NCBI RefSeq assembly: GCF_001522545.3
Contig: NC_031773.1
Coordinates: 19,230,302 to 19,294,301 of the forward strand
Direction: 5' to 3'
DNA: 64,000 nt
Source of the DNA: Parus major
Lineage: Eukaryota > Chordata > Aves > Passeriformes > Paridae
Numbering within the stretch: the stretch's first letter is position 1; the number at the start of each line of letters is the position of its first letter. The notes beneath the pieces were generated by a model that worked only from the letters and a program-made list of their open reading frames with translations, was not told the DNA's origin and ran no database searches. This document shows, one piece after another, positions 34,319-47,900 of this stretch. A program made the position numbers and the translations under genes.

Positions 34319-37146
34319 AAGAACAATGAAATAAGTGAAGTGATTGTGTTGTCATACTTTCAATAAAAGGAAGGACACTTTTCACATTCAAAAATCTGAA
34401 ATGGCTGGTTTGCTCTTTCAAAGCAAAGGGGGAAAAATACCTAAAAGCAGTGTTTGCAACCCTATTTTAAGGTGCCAACTGCTTCTCTTAAAGTTCTGAG
34501 CAATCTGTGCACATATTTACTCTTTAGGGATTTGTATGCTTATTCTTCTACTACTCAAATTTGCTGCATGCTGAGCATTTATGCTCATCAAGATTGGGTT
34601 GGGATTAATTTCCCAAATTTCCAGGAGAATGAAAAATAAGATTTTAACACAAATACATTTTTTGGAGGACCAGATAATTTCCTTACATAGAAAGGTACAC
34701 CAATAATAATCTAGTGCTGTTGATGTGCATGTCTAACCAAATGAAATGTACTGTAATATCTTTGATTTTCATGAAATTTTACCCCCTCCATATTTTCTGC
34801 AAGGTGACATTTTTCTAGACTTTGTTATCACTTTGTGAGAGATTATTTTTAGGCAACAGTTCTAGTGGCATATGTTTCCAAATACTTTATGAAGCTCAGA
34901 CATTCTAGATAACGGAAAAGTAAACCTGCTACTTTTAAATTTACTAAGTCAGATGGGAAGATGAACACATTCTTATCAATCAATTTGTATGGAAATAATC
35001 AGGCAGCAGGTACTTAATTTTTAATCCTTTGCAATGGCAAACAGATGATGGTAAGTTGAGAACTTTTTCCTATGTGCAGAACAATTGTAACTTATGTCTG
35101 AATCTGTTACTGTCCTACCATCCACTGTTTTTTTCATCCATTCAGAAATCTTACCTTATTTCATACGATTTTACAATCACCAAAACCCACTTAAAGACCA
35201 TTTCTTTGACTTTGGTGCAGAAGATTTTGGTAATGTTTAATATTGCTGTTATGTATTTTGAAAAGTGTTGCACTTGTTTTTTAATTGTTGTAACTGAGAT
35301 TGATTAGTAGTAGAGAAAGTTTGGCCTTTTCTGATGGTTTTTCAGCATAGTGCAGTTCAGTCATTTGAATGGAGATTTTAGTCCTTCCCTTTGGTTCTCC
35401 CTTGAAGGAAATAATGAAGGTCAGTGGAGGAGCAAAGTGACTGCTGGGTTGTGGTCAGGTGTTCCTTTCAGTCTCAAAACTGATGCTAGCTCCAGTTACT
35501 GTAGAGGTTTGAGAGTAGTGGACTAGTTCTAGCCATATGTTTTACTTGGAAAGTCAAGTACACAAAACTCAGCTAAGACTTAAAAAATGTTCTATATGGA
35601 GAGCACCTCTGGAGTTGTGCCTGGTGGAGTGGTTTATCTGTCCTGGGAACCATCAGGCATGTTGCAGGAGGTGTCTATTTTTCAGTTCACATCCTTTCTT
35701 GAAGCTGTGTTATCCTATTAAATAATGCATATTTCTGAAATAATGATAGATGGAATGGTCACTTTAGTACCCATTTTAATGCAGGACCACGTAGACTATG
35801 ACTTACACCCAGGTTTGAGTTGAATAGGATTCTGTAGACTGATTTAAGAAACTAAGCCTGGTAAGACATGCATTAACTGTGAATTAAGAGCAGCAAGAAG
35901 GAGAGAGGCCTATGAATTGTCTAAGATAGTGGCAATTTGTCTTCTGAAACCTTGACAGCTACCTCCTGATTTACATTATGCAATAAGATTGCAAATAACA
36001 TTCTACTGCAGTCTTAATCAATAGAGGGTCATGTGATATCCCCTCTGGGGAAAGATCTTATTTACCCATTTAATTGATGTAACACAGCTGCTGGCAAAAG
36101 GAGAAGACATCTCTTTTAGTTTTAAATATAGATCCTGTAGAAATATTCCTAATAGTGTAAAAAAATGGTAAATTATACCCTTTAATGTCTGATGATGGAC
36201 CAGCCTGTGAAATCTGTTTTCACACTTTCCTCTTAGAAGTGATCTCTTCATGAGTAAAGGCTTCTGGATAAGGTTCTGGGTTAGAAGCATGGCAGAAACC
36301 ACTCATAATGGTTATAGTCAAGAGGATTAAAAAATAAAGGGTAATTTTCCAGAAACTTAGATGTATAATCCAATTTGTGTTGTACTCAGACCAAAGACGT
36401 AGGCTGAAATTCTCAGCAGGTGCATCCCCACAGTTTTGTATGTGAGGACTTGGGCCTTGACCTGTGCTCATAGAGGCTCCAGGCATGGAATTGTGTTTAC
36501 TGTATCTTGGTCAAGGTGGGACACTCAACTGGGGTAAATGTCTGTACTTTCATTGAAGTCAGCAATCACTGTCATGCAAATGCCTTTCCATTTTATCCAG
36601 GATGAGTGTGATTCATCCATATTTCTGTTTAACAGTACTATTTAAAAAGTTGAACCTGTAATTTGAAGTTCAGTATTGCCTTAGTACCTGTTCTGAAGTT
36701 CCTAAATGCCAGGACTACATATTTTTAAGAACATTATTATCTGGCGAAATTTTAATTTGTAATGAAATTGTGAGAAGTATATTATATCTCTCAATGTGAA
36801 TACACAAAGATAGCCTAAGAAGTGCTACTATTAGCAGCCTGAAATTTTATGCTGCTATTTTTCTTTTTCTTGCATTTTTTTCTTTATTTTATTGATTTTA
36901 CAACAGAAAACATAGAGGTCAATAGTTCTATCTGAAGATCTGGTGGATACCATAAACTTCTAGTAAATGTATTTTTTTTATCTAAGTGTTTCCATGAGAA
37001 GAGGGGAAGGGAGGCCACCACAGAAAATCACCTCTATCTATAGTCTTTCTCCTAATCAAATGGCTTGCCTTGAATTCTTCTCTCTTCTTTCTCCTTCTGT
37101 GAATTTTGAGGTGCATTGGTGCTTAATAGGTGATTTTCTATTTTTT

Positions 37147-37190
37147 CAGGAACAATCAGAAGCTTGATTAATATTAGTTAAATGTTTGAG
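37147..37190 (+). repeat. 44-bp exact duplication, copy 1
   Basis: These 44 bases, beginning CAGGAACAATCAG and ending AATGTTTGAG, recur without any difference at 39973-40016 in the same orientation. Flanking bases on both sides are unrelated between copies. Here the copy follows a T-rich tract ending in CAG and is followed by GTAGTA, so it also looks like a tiny exon between splice-like signals. Confidence 0.95.
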
Positions 37191-38045
37191 GTAGTAGGTC
37201 CAAAACATAAAGGTACAAATTTGGACAGACTAAATTTCATCGATTGATGGTTTTAGACTTTCCAGAGGCTCTTTACATACAGGAAACACTGGAGCATGGA
37301 ATTAATTGCGTGAAAGTGGACCTCTTATTCCTTGATTATCATCAGGTTGTTGTTTTTTGCCATAATTTTAAGTGTTCTTTTCCAGGAAACATCAGGAGTG
37401 GGCTGCTTCACAAAGAAAACAGAGATAAGGGACCATAGAATGGTAGGATCTATTGAGGAGCTGTCTGTCTCAGTTGAGCAGCTCTCATTATCACAATGAA
37501 AACCTTTCTACTGACTCAATCTGTCAAAATATTACTCTTACATCCTTCCTTATATTTGTTTTACAGAAATTCTGTTTTCCTGTAGGGTGATTAAGCATGA
37601 CTAGATGGAAACTTTTATCTGTTTTGTGTGACACTTAGGAGCATCTGGGTTGTTTCCCAGGCCCCCCAAACTTGGCCTGGAGGAAATGAGAGACTATGTA
37701 GCTTAGCTTACTTCTTGTGTTATGCTCCCTGTATTCAAAGCTTTTACTTGTTTAATGTCTGAATTACTTATGTCAATGGTTAAAATCTTCTGGGAAGTGA
37801 GAGGTGTTTGTTTATGCTTGTGTCCTCACATCAAAAACCCACATACTATTTCTGAACTCCTTGGTACACTCCATCTGTCACCTTCACACATCTTCTACCT
37901 GGTGTCACACCAGGAGCCTAGGGAGCATGGTTTGCATGCAGATTGAGATGGGTGGACAGTATGCTTGGTGGATTGTGATCTCAAGCTTTTTATGTATATA
38001 TTTATGTACATGTGTATAAGGCCAAATATTCATCAACAGCTTTAT

Positions 38046-38096
38046 TCCTTCCTTGCCTTACTTTGCCTTGCCTGGCCTTTCCTTGTCTTGCCTTCT
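38046..38096 (+). repeat. Degenerate (CCTTG)n pyrimidine-rich tract
   Basis: Repeated TTGCC, CTTGCC and CTTTGCC words over about 50 bp give an irregular pyrimidine-rich array. Confidence 0.7.
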
Positions 38097-38269
38097 GTTT
38101 TCACCAGTTTCCCAAGGCTAAATTACTTATTTCCTCTTTTTGATCAAATTTCCTTTTTGCTGCGGAGCTGTAATCCACTTTAATAGGTGCTGTCTGAAGG
38201 GACTGGTATTCACTTCATGCACATTTGCCTTATACATTTCATGCACATTTACCCCTTTACAAGTACAAA

Positions 38270-38286
38270 TGCAAATGACATTTGCA
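38270..38286. promoter_or_regulatory. 17-bp palindrome containing a POU octamer
   Basis: Arms TGCAAATG and CATTTGCA around a central A. A perfect octamer, ATGCAAAT, occupies 38269-38276, and the other arm gives a 7-of-8 octamer on the minus strand. Just upstream, TTCATGCACATTT is repeated twice within about 35 bp. A paired POU-factor site is possible. Confidence 0.35.
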
Positions 38287-39972
38287 CTTTCAACTTTATG
38301 GTAACCATCCAAAATGCAAGGGGTAGTTTCTTTCAGTATGTCTAGAAGTGTATATATTAGTTCCACTAGCATTTTGCTTATTCATTTGATTGTTTCATTG
38401 CCTCATTTTGGATTTTAGTGTATATCTTTGCCTGGTAGCTTCACACAGCTACTAGGGCTATACTTGTATGATGCTTTTTATGCTTAGTTGCAGGTCTTTT
38501 TATGTTTGGCTTCCATTTGGCACTTTTGCTGCCTTGTGTTCTAGACCTGCACTGAGCAGCAGACAGGCCTCCCAGAAATGAGGACATTGCCATAGTACAG
38601 AGGCTTATCTCACTGAACTTCATAAATGCTTGGCTTTGAATTTAAATTGTGTCAATGGAGTTCATCTCATGAAAGGAATATGATGTAAATAAAATGTGAT
38701 AACATTTTACCACCTAATTTCAGAGAGCAGAAACGTATTTTTGTGAGGCAACCTGAGGCATACACAGATCCTGATCTAGACTCTATATCTACAGAAATAT
38801 TTGCACTTCATGAGCATTACAGACTTCAAAGGCTCTAGGAAGACGCAGGAGTCAGTCTGTTCCATGTGTGACTGTGGGCCCTTTCCATAATGGAAACACT
38901 GTATTATGTACTTTAAAGAAGTAAAGAAGAGGCTCAAGAATTTTACCTAACATATTAGTATTCATTAATAAAAAAATGTGCTGCACCTTTAAAATATAAC
39001 CATTTTCTGTTCACTGTGTCCTGCTGCATATGTCAATATTTTCCACTGCATACCATTGAAATGTGTAATAAGATTTTTTTTTCCTGGTGGTTAAAACGTG
39101 GAAAATTTTGTGTGAAGTGTGAAGAAAAATTATTGTATGTAGGGAGAAGATGACTAAAACATTTTGAAATAGGTCTTAAGATGAACATATTTATTTTACT
39201 TTCGTTCTAGATAATATTTGCACTTTCTAAATAATTTTTAACTAGAAAGGAAACCAATACATCCCATTTAATTTTACAGTGGGTTTTTTTTTGTAGCTTA
39301 GTACATACATATATCTGTTTAGTGCCTGAACATCTTGTTATTGGCTGGAAAATACCTTTATTATGATTATATATTTTTTTCATAATTGAACTTTTTTTAC
39401 ATAGAAGAAACATTCATCTCTCATTATATTTCCATGGCAGCAGACACTTGATTATGCAGAAAACCCCTTTTAATTCAACCATAATTCTTCTGTCAGTACC
39501 AGGTTAAATGTGTGTGGTCAAGAGAGGCAAATACCAGGTCAACACCAATATAAAATTATAGGTACTAGAAGTACTTTGCTAGCATCAATAATGAAACAGT
39601 TGCCAAATTTTTTTAGTTGCAGCCAGAAGAAATAATAGGTTTTCAGATTCTGTGAAAACTGCTAGCACTGATTAGTGTCAAATTTTATTTGTGCTAAGCT
39701 GCTTGAGGCAAGAGAGTACAGAACCAATTTGATGCATTCATTCATTATTTTACAGTATATTAGTTCCATAAATACTCCTCTGAAAGTTTAAGAATTTTGG
39801 TTTCTCACATTCCTAGATGGAGCTATAACCTGTGGTTAGAGTAAAAGGGTAATCTGTTTTTCTCTGTTTTCTTCATTTGTTTGTCATTGGATTGCTACAA
39901 GGCTTGAGAAGCATCTTCTGATCTTTTTGTTTTTCTCTTGTAATTTTGATTTGCTTGTGTTGAAGCATTTCA

Positions 39973-40016
39973 CAGGAACAATCAGAAGCTTGATTAATAT
40001 TAGTTAAATGTTTGAG
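39973..40016 (+). repeat. 44-bp exact duplication, copy 2
   Basis: Identical to 37147-37190 over 44 bases, 2826 bp downstream. It is preceded by AAGCATTTCA and followed by ATGCCTCC, unlike copy 1. It has no terminal inverted repeats and no target-site duplication that I can see. Confidence 0.95.
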
Positions 40017-40179
40017 ATGCCTCCCCTGCTTTTGTAGGCATGTTGAAACTGCCTGAAATGTTGAGGGTTTTATGTCATTCCATAAGTACAAGACATGAGC
40101 ACCTTTCAAAGAGAGTGTAGCTGTTAAAGACCAACAATCTGATTTTCTTTCTACTTCCCTAAGGGCAGGGAATATACAG

Positions 40180-40194
40180 CTATATATATATATA
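40180..40194 (+). repeat. (TA)n microsatellite
   Basis: A short pure alternating TA run in intron 2, about 160 bp right of the second 44-bp duplicate. Confidence 0.9.
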
Positions 40195-43100
40195 CATTCA
40201 TTTCCCTCACATGAAGGAAACTGCATAGGCAGAGAAAATAATTTCATCCTTTCATGGCTGAGGCCAGGTGACACAGACAATCCACACCCATATCACATAC
40301 TCCTTTCTTCCCCCAAATCATGAGGCTGCATGCAAATTACCAGGAGGGAATGATTCCTGGCCCATGATGACTTCTGAAGCCTGTCAGAAAATTGGGAGAC
40401 TTGGCTGGCACAGGTCATGGCCGAGTTATGGACTGTCCTGACAGCCTGACAGTGGAGACAGCTGAGCTGCTGCTGGGAGAAGTGTTCTGAAATAATGTGA
40501 TTTACCAGCATAGACATTGCTGCTGATTTCTCAGGACAGAGCTCCTCTGCTCCTACGTCACAGTGAAGGGAAGCCAAGACACTGCAACGGTCATTGACGC
40601 GTTTTCAGTGCTTTACTACAGCAATGTTAGTTTTATTAGCTACAATGAGAACCAAATTAAGATGACTTTTCCCCCCTGGTGTTTAATTGTTTCAGTACAG
40701 TAGCAGTTGGGCAATGTGAATAGTCCTGCATTCTGACTGTCATCAGAAACCAGGCACTACTGTGTTACAGCCAAGTGGTAGTTTTTGTGTGTTTGCTTAT
40801 TTCCATTCTCATTATTTTCCCTAAAGCATATTGTGCTTTTAGGATTAAACTGGTTTAGAGTGCTTAAATGTATATCCTTCTGCTTCCTAGCATTTATCAA
40901 AGTAGTCATCAGAACAAAAGTCTTACTGGAGGACACTAATTCCACAGGAATGAATTAAATAGCCAAGAGCAAAACACTCCTCTGGGCTGGAATCTATATG
41001 TAGTCCCAGCAAGATATTATGTCCCCTATCCCTCTGACAGGACAATTAAGCATTTAAGTGAGGCCTTAAAATTAGGAGGCTGTTAGCCCTTGGCTGTCTG
41101 TGTCCTCAATAGAAAGAATAAAATGCTTTCAGAAGGGGACTGGATCAGGTCTGTGAGTGTGCATACATCTTTCTTGTTTATAGAAAGGTTGATACATGCT
41201 TGCACTTGCATCAGATAGAACCTCTTCTCACTGGAAGGCTTTGGAATCCTTTGATGGAATTGATAGGAGGTTTTATATGAAGATTTTAAGCACTTGCATG
41301 GGTAGTGCCAGTTTCCTCACTTTCCTTTGGAAGGAATTTTGGTCCTCTCCTTTTCTCTTTCTTTCTCCACACATTGATTTCTTTCCCTAGGTTAATTAGA
41401 AGTGCTACTTTTTGACCACTGTTGCCTGTATTTTTTCAAGTGGCTATTTCATTCTATAGTCTTCAAAGAAAACATTTTTCAGACATGCTGAATAGGCAAG
41501 ACTCTGACTGAGTCTCAGTTTCTGCAGGTTGTGAGGATGAGTGTGTCAGCAGGAGGAAGAGCTGTAAATTAGAAAACTTATGTGAGGGATCTATCTGTGG
41601 GGAAAACAGGAAAAAAGGGAAATGCTTGAAAAGATTGAACTTTAAAGGGACAAGGATCTCTGTCTTTTTTTACCTCCCTGTAGGATTTCTTGTCTGGCAA
41701 TTCAGATAGATACTGGGCTCTAACTCTTCTCTGAAGAAAACTATTTGTGATAGCAATGCTGAGATATTCCATGGTATTGTGAGATCTCGCTTCATATTGT
41801 ATTTCTTTTTCAACTTGAGACTGTGGGACATGAACAAAAGTGATGTTTCTGAGCTGGAATTAATCTTTTGAGTTTTGGCTTATGTTTTTTGACTAAAGGT
41901 GCCTCCAGCATTTAGTTATGTAGCAATGGTCTTTGTAGAGGCAGAATCTCTATTCCTTCTTCACTAGTGCATTTTGCACATAGCTCTTCCAGAAATTGGA
42001 AAGTAGGAAAAGTATGATAGCCCATTTTGGGTATCATTCTATGAAAAGTGCCTAACAATTTCCATAAGATTTTTACTTTGAAAGTGGCTCTGTTACATTT
42101 AAAATGCCATTGTAATTGTCTTCCAGGCAGGGCACAGTTTTGTTAAGCGACTCCATTGCATTATAGGAACACTGATCCCCTGAAGTGATGGTTACTCTTC
42201 AGATAAATTTTCTTTGTTTTTTTTGTTTGCAAAGTGCTGTGGAATATTAAGGTCTTAGTGAAAACTTATGACCACAGTTTTACTTAGGCAATTCATTGGA
42301 GAAGCTATTGATCCTACAATGATTCTCTAGGCCTGACGCTTTGGAAACAAAGCCCAGGAAGTCAACTGAAGAAAGGGCTGTTTTTTTTGCCATTGTGGTT
42401 TCTTCTCTGGGTATCATGCTTATGCTTTGGCTTTTTGAGTAGTGCTGAAACATAGAGTGTCCCAGAAGAGCTGACTTCCTTGAGAGCTAGACAAGAACAT
42501 ACCAGTCTAAAGGTGTGTGGTATGAATGTAGGTGAGGTTGCAGGAGGTCTCCAGACTGATCTGCCTATTTGGATGATGTGTAAATGGACTATTAAATAAA
42601 GTGGAGCATGTTGAAATTCAGTGCTATATTAAGACAAAACCTATTGGCTAATAATAGAAAAGAGAGAATATATAGCATATATATGTGTGCTTTTGTAAAG
42701 GTTATTTGTTCTGTCGTTATATTACTGTAATCTATTGACTGTGGACTACATAGTCCAAACAACCTTTCAAGACAGTGCTGTGGGAGAAGAGAATATATCT
42801 TGGCAATCTGAGACAGGAACAAATTTATCATTAGGAACAGCATAAAAAAACCTGGGGAATTCAGTCTGTGCTTACTGCTATGGTGTCTGGGACCAAACCA
42901 AAACCACAGAAAGAGACAAATTGGCTGTCAGGGCTGGGATCATACACTGAATGGAAAGTGCAAAGGCCTTGGAATCCCAAGACTGTGGATGTCTTGCTGC
43001 AGGGGCATGACTTGTTTTAGTATTCGAATTTCTGGTTTCTTCTGTGTTCATGAGGCGCAGACAAGTAGTGTAAGTAGTTTAATTTTTCTATATCCGGCTG

Positions 43101-43628
43101 GATAGGATATACTTGTTGAATTCTGCTCAAAAGGGAAAGAGAGCCTGATTTTTGTGTGACTTTTAGTCTTGCTTACGTGAGGAAGAATCCCTGAGAGAAC
43201 AATGAATTCCAGGGAAGCCAGTGAATGATATCACTCTTAAACTGGATTTATCCAGAGGCAAATAATGTCCTATGTCCATTAAAATATTGTGTCATCACTG
43301 TTAGTAGGCTTTGTATTTGAGTAGGGTTTGTCCAGCAGGCACATAGAAAAAGTGAATATGGGTCTTCTGTTGCTTTATGTAATTTTCAGACATGATCATG
43401 TTGATGCACTATTGGTAGCAGTCTGAAAATAGATAGGGATATGTTCAGTTAGAAGAGATTTTTCTTTTTTTTTAAAATATGGGACAATAATGATCTTGGG
43501 GGAAAGATGGCAATTTGATCTCCACAGACATGCCTCTCCAAATAATAATTTTATAATATGGATAAACTACAAACCTAAAACTCCAAATTCCACTCATAAA
43601 GAGGATTTAGTAGAGCACAGACATATAC

Positions 43629-43659
43629 ATATATGTATATATATATATATATATATATC
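43629..43659 (+). repeat. (TA)n microsatellite
   Basis: An alternating TA run, preceded by the related ATACATATATG and followed by CTAGAG. Longest dinucleotide array in the window. Confidence 0.95.
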
Positions 43660-44849
43660 TAGAGATAGGATATTGTTTCTGGAATGAAAATATGAGCTGA
43701 TTATTAGGAAAAAAATATTGCCAAGACGTACTCTCTTATATGTTGTCTAAAGTTTGAAACAATTGTGTATGATAAGAAAAGTGCCAAATTTTCTACTTCC
43801 TCTCTGAAAATTAGACTGGATAGAAGTATAAAAATATACATTTTTTTATACCAGCAGGAAAATGATCTAGTTAAAGTAGCCAGTGTTTTCCACTCCTGAA
43901 TTTGATGGTTTTGCTTGCCATGTTTTGCACAACAAAGCACAGGATTTAAAAGTTACCAGCTGCTATATTTGCTTTCCAAAGTGTGAAGAAAACATGTATT
44001 GTCCTGAGGATTAAAGGGCTGATTCTCTTTGTGCTCAGTTCAGGCAGAACTGAAGCGTTGGTAATGAAAGTAAAAGCTATTAAAAAGCATGAAACATGAG
44101 AGAAAAATATCGTGTTTATGTCTTCTTTGTTGGATAGGATTTGATGATGCCCTTAGAAAGTTTTAAGTGTAAACATTTGTCTTATTAACTAGCATTTCTT
44201 TTGTGCATGTTGCGAACACTTCCACTTTCAAATCCTAAGTGCAGTCAGAGCTGTTGTTTCAACCCACTGGGAACTGTTTTGCCAAATATCATCTGAACAA
44301 CAAGAACTCATCATCTGTGAGCTAGTTCACATCTCCAGTACTAACTTAACAGCATTTTCCAAACTGAATCTGTAGGATATTAGAGACTGCAAAGACAAAT
44401 AATATTTCTAGTTCTAGTCTTGGTGACTGGAATAAGACAGGAGGGTAGCTGTGCTGTATATGGGAGCATCAAAAGCTTGCAGTTGGAACAGATGCTGAGA
44501 GTGCCCTGTGACTCAAGGTATGATTTCCTGCCATTCCTGCCAAGTTTCAAAGCTTGTGAGGTTTTTTTCTCTCCTTATTTCTATTTTTGGGCTGCATAGC
44601 AAAGAACTTGTGCTTTGGGAATGAAGATTCACCATTCTAGTTATACTTATTTTGTTGTATCTTTGCATACACATCAAATAATTATTCTGGCCTGCAGGAA
44701 AGAATGAGAGTAAAGATGTAAAAAGCTGATGAGAATGCAGGGTATTTTTGGTATGGATCACATAATCGCTTGGCTCAATGGCAAGCTGCAGAGCTTTGTG
44801 TGTGACAGTTTCCCCTTGCTGTGTGGTAGTGCTCGTTGAAGCCTTACGT

Positions 44850-44925
44850 CCTTTGTCTTGCTTCAGTACAGTTTTTCTCTGTGACCTTGGGCAAGTCACA
44901 CAGCAGCGAATCCTCAGCCTGGCGG
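44850..44925 (+). mobile_element. MIR-like (CORE-SINE) relic
   Basis: CTCTGTGACCTTGGGCAAGT at 44877-44896, followed by CACACAG, is nearly identical to the most conserved part of MIR elements (…GTGTGACCTTGGGCAAGTCA…). Flanking similarity (a CCTCAG word about 20 bp downstream) is weak. MIR copies are shared by amniotes and very old, so one in a bird-like intron is plausible. Recognised by eye only. Confidence 0.5.
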
Positions 44926-47900
44926 GTGATGCCTGTGGAGCTGAGTGCCCAGGGGCTCTGGAGGACTGATGGCCAGGGCTCACTGCCCCTGCTTCCCTGG
45001 TTAGAGCACTTCTGTGGCTGAAGGGATTTGTGAATATAAAGGCTCCTTGATAATCAGATATAAGAGTAAGGGGTAGGGGCATATAAGTACTTCAGATAGC
45101 TAGTCCTTAACGAGGGATTCCTTGTATCCTCTTACATAGCTCTCTCCCCTGGGTTTTGCTATGAAAGGAGATTATCCATCTCACAGTATGATTTAAATAT
45201 GCAAGTCATTGGTCTCAGGAGCAAGTGGTGAAGCCTGCCTGACCTGTAATCAGAGGCTGTACATCCCCCTTAGGAAACCATGACAGTCAAAGAAAGAGAG
45301 CTCCAGAGTCAGGAGAAGGTATCTGGATTATTGCCCAATAATATTAAAATTGTTAAAATTCATATCTGCAACCTATATTAGAGTGATTGGGAAGAAATGA
45401 ATATTTATCATTCTTTTGACAAAGCATGAAATTAAGTAGTATGGGATTAAAGAAAATTAAGATAGGTGTGTGCAAATGTATGTTCTACTAAGCTGAGAAG
45501 ACTTCTTGTGTTCTTAAATGTTTGAGGTAAGAAGCAATCAAAACAGTTTTGTAGAAGACTTGCTAGCTGAACATTACGCCAGTGTGCTTCTTGGTATCTC
45601 AGGAACCTTTATTTTATTTTTTTAATTTTTCATGATAATTTCATTAGAAGTTTGTCTACTTATCTCTAAATTGAGTAAAAATCCCTAAGATTAGGCAACT
45701 TCTGGCAGCTCTGTGGTGAATAACTGCCTCATCTGTTTTCCAGGAGCTAAGAGGAGATTCCATACCTTTTAGAAAAGGTGATTCATAATTTTAAATTTCC
45801 TCCTTTCAGTTGTTTTTAATCTACCTCAAGAATGAAAGCAATATTATGAACAAGGCTTGGCAAATAATTAGTTAATTTGACAGCTGAACTGAAAGTAAAC
45901 ATTCATTTTATTCTGAACCAAAATGATCATGTTTAATGAAACTTGGGGGCTTCTTTTTTGGGTTGAGTTTTCATTTCTTTTTTTGTTTGTTTGCTTTCTT
46001 TCTATTTTGGAGATTTTATAATGTAAAATGGAAGTGCTAGGTTTGAAATGTCAGTCTTGGGTACCATTTGTTAAGTGCTGGTGCCCCTCTTACCCCACTA
46101 TTTACTCATGACTTAAACAAAGCTCTTGGGAAAATTCTTTTGGACTCAGAGAAGGAAATCAAATATAGCTTAGGAGATGGGATAGCTCAATTCCAGACCC
46201 CACAGACAGAGACAAGACTATTTTATAGTAAAATTCTGAGTTCTGGTCACAGAGTGTGAGAACTCTGCAGTAACAGGGCTGCTGGGCATGCTGTATGCAG
46301 TGAACTTCTTTCTGCCAGAACAGGTCTTATCTCACCAGTCTGCTGTGTGCAGGACTTTCCCTGGAGAGCTCTACTCTCAGAGCTGTTTGTTCAAACAGGT
46401 CTCTAATGGTGCATCTTCTTGAAAACTCTTTCCTGCTCTTCTACCTCTAGACAGCTGGATGCATGTGAATGTTGCTGTTGCCAGATGCTGTCTATTCACT
46501 GATGATAAGCTTTCACAATGGGAAAATTTTACTTCATCCATGCTAAAATTCATTAAATGTTCATTAGAGTAATGATTTGAACTTAGCTATTCCCATTCCT
46601 TGCTGAGTACTGGACTATACAGTGAATTACTCTCAGGCGGGTCCAATGGAAGTTTAATTGTTTGTGAAAACATGAACAGCTTCAGCAGGAGAGACTTTCA
46701 TGTCCAAAACTCCTATAACTCAATGGTTAGTTGTTCCCAGATGAGTACTTTAACCACCAGGCTATCAAGTATAATTCAGGCAGCTACTGCAGCCTCATTT
46801 TTCCTTTTGGAACATACTTGTGCATTGAGAGGATAAAGTACCAAAAAAAATGACAGATACATGATGACAGAGACCAGAACCAAAGGAAAACCTTTTAAGA
46901 AGTCCCGATAAATGCCATGGGGGGACCTGAGAGTAAAGCACATTTGAATATGAAACAATCCTTTATGTGCTTTAGCCATGGATTGCCAAGATTTCTCTTA
47001 AATACTAAGCTTGAAGGTCTTGGCCAGAGCAGTAATACAAAATTCATCTCACTCCCATCTTCAACTGCCTAGCTGAACATAGATCTCAAGGACAGACCCT
47101 TGGATTTGTATGAATGACTGAATCGTCCCATGTGAGTCTGAAGTGCAGTGGGTTTCTGGAGGGGCCTATGTATGTGTACATAGATGAAGACACAGTGATT
47201 TTCAAAGACTGGGAGTTTCTAACCACCTCCTGCTGTACAGCACTGACAATCTCAGTTCTGAACTGTCTAAATGCCAAGCAGCTCCTTCAGTATTTAGGGC
47301 TGATATTTCTGCAGTGCAAAACCCTTGCCATGAACTGTCTTATTTACTTACTCTCATAAAATGTAGTTGGCTTTTATTCTTGACATATAGGCTTTGATTT
47401 GTTTTACATGTAGGACTTTATAGAAGGAGTGTAGAAATTTTTTGTTTTGAATAGAGAACATTGGAGGATACTTCCACAATAGCTATTGACAGTGATATAT
47501 TGTGAATATTGCAGTTACTACAGTTATCTAGGCAGACTGATTCATAACAATAAATAATGTATTTAATTTCACAGTTCCTATTTGTAGCAGTGCTCCAGAT
47601 TCCTCCCTATAATACACTACAGACCATTAAAATATTAAAACACACAAAAAATGAATCATAACAATAATGCAAAATGGAAAAATAAAACAAATAACAAATA
47701 ACTGGACTATGATTTTTTTTTCCAAATCTGACATACTAGTCTTTCTAAACAGTGATTGACATTCCTTAACTGAAGGCTCAGGATGTGGAGAGATCAGGAG
47801 GAGGCAAGGGCAGCATACAGCCAATATTTCTGCAAGTCTTGATTAAATATACATACAGTAGACTTTATTTGGGACACTTTTCAGATCCACTGACTGAAAA

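Noticed and set aside
38650..38662. TTGTGTCAATGG, considered as the miR-592 seed region, since that miRNA lies in a GRM8 intron in mammals
   Set aside because: The match stops after the first nine bases or so, and no hairpin partner is present.
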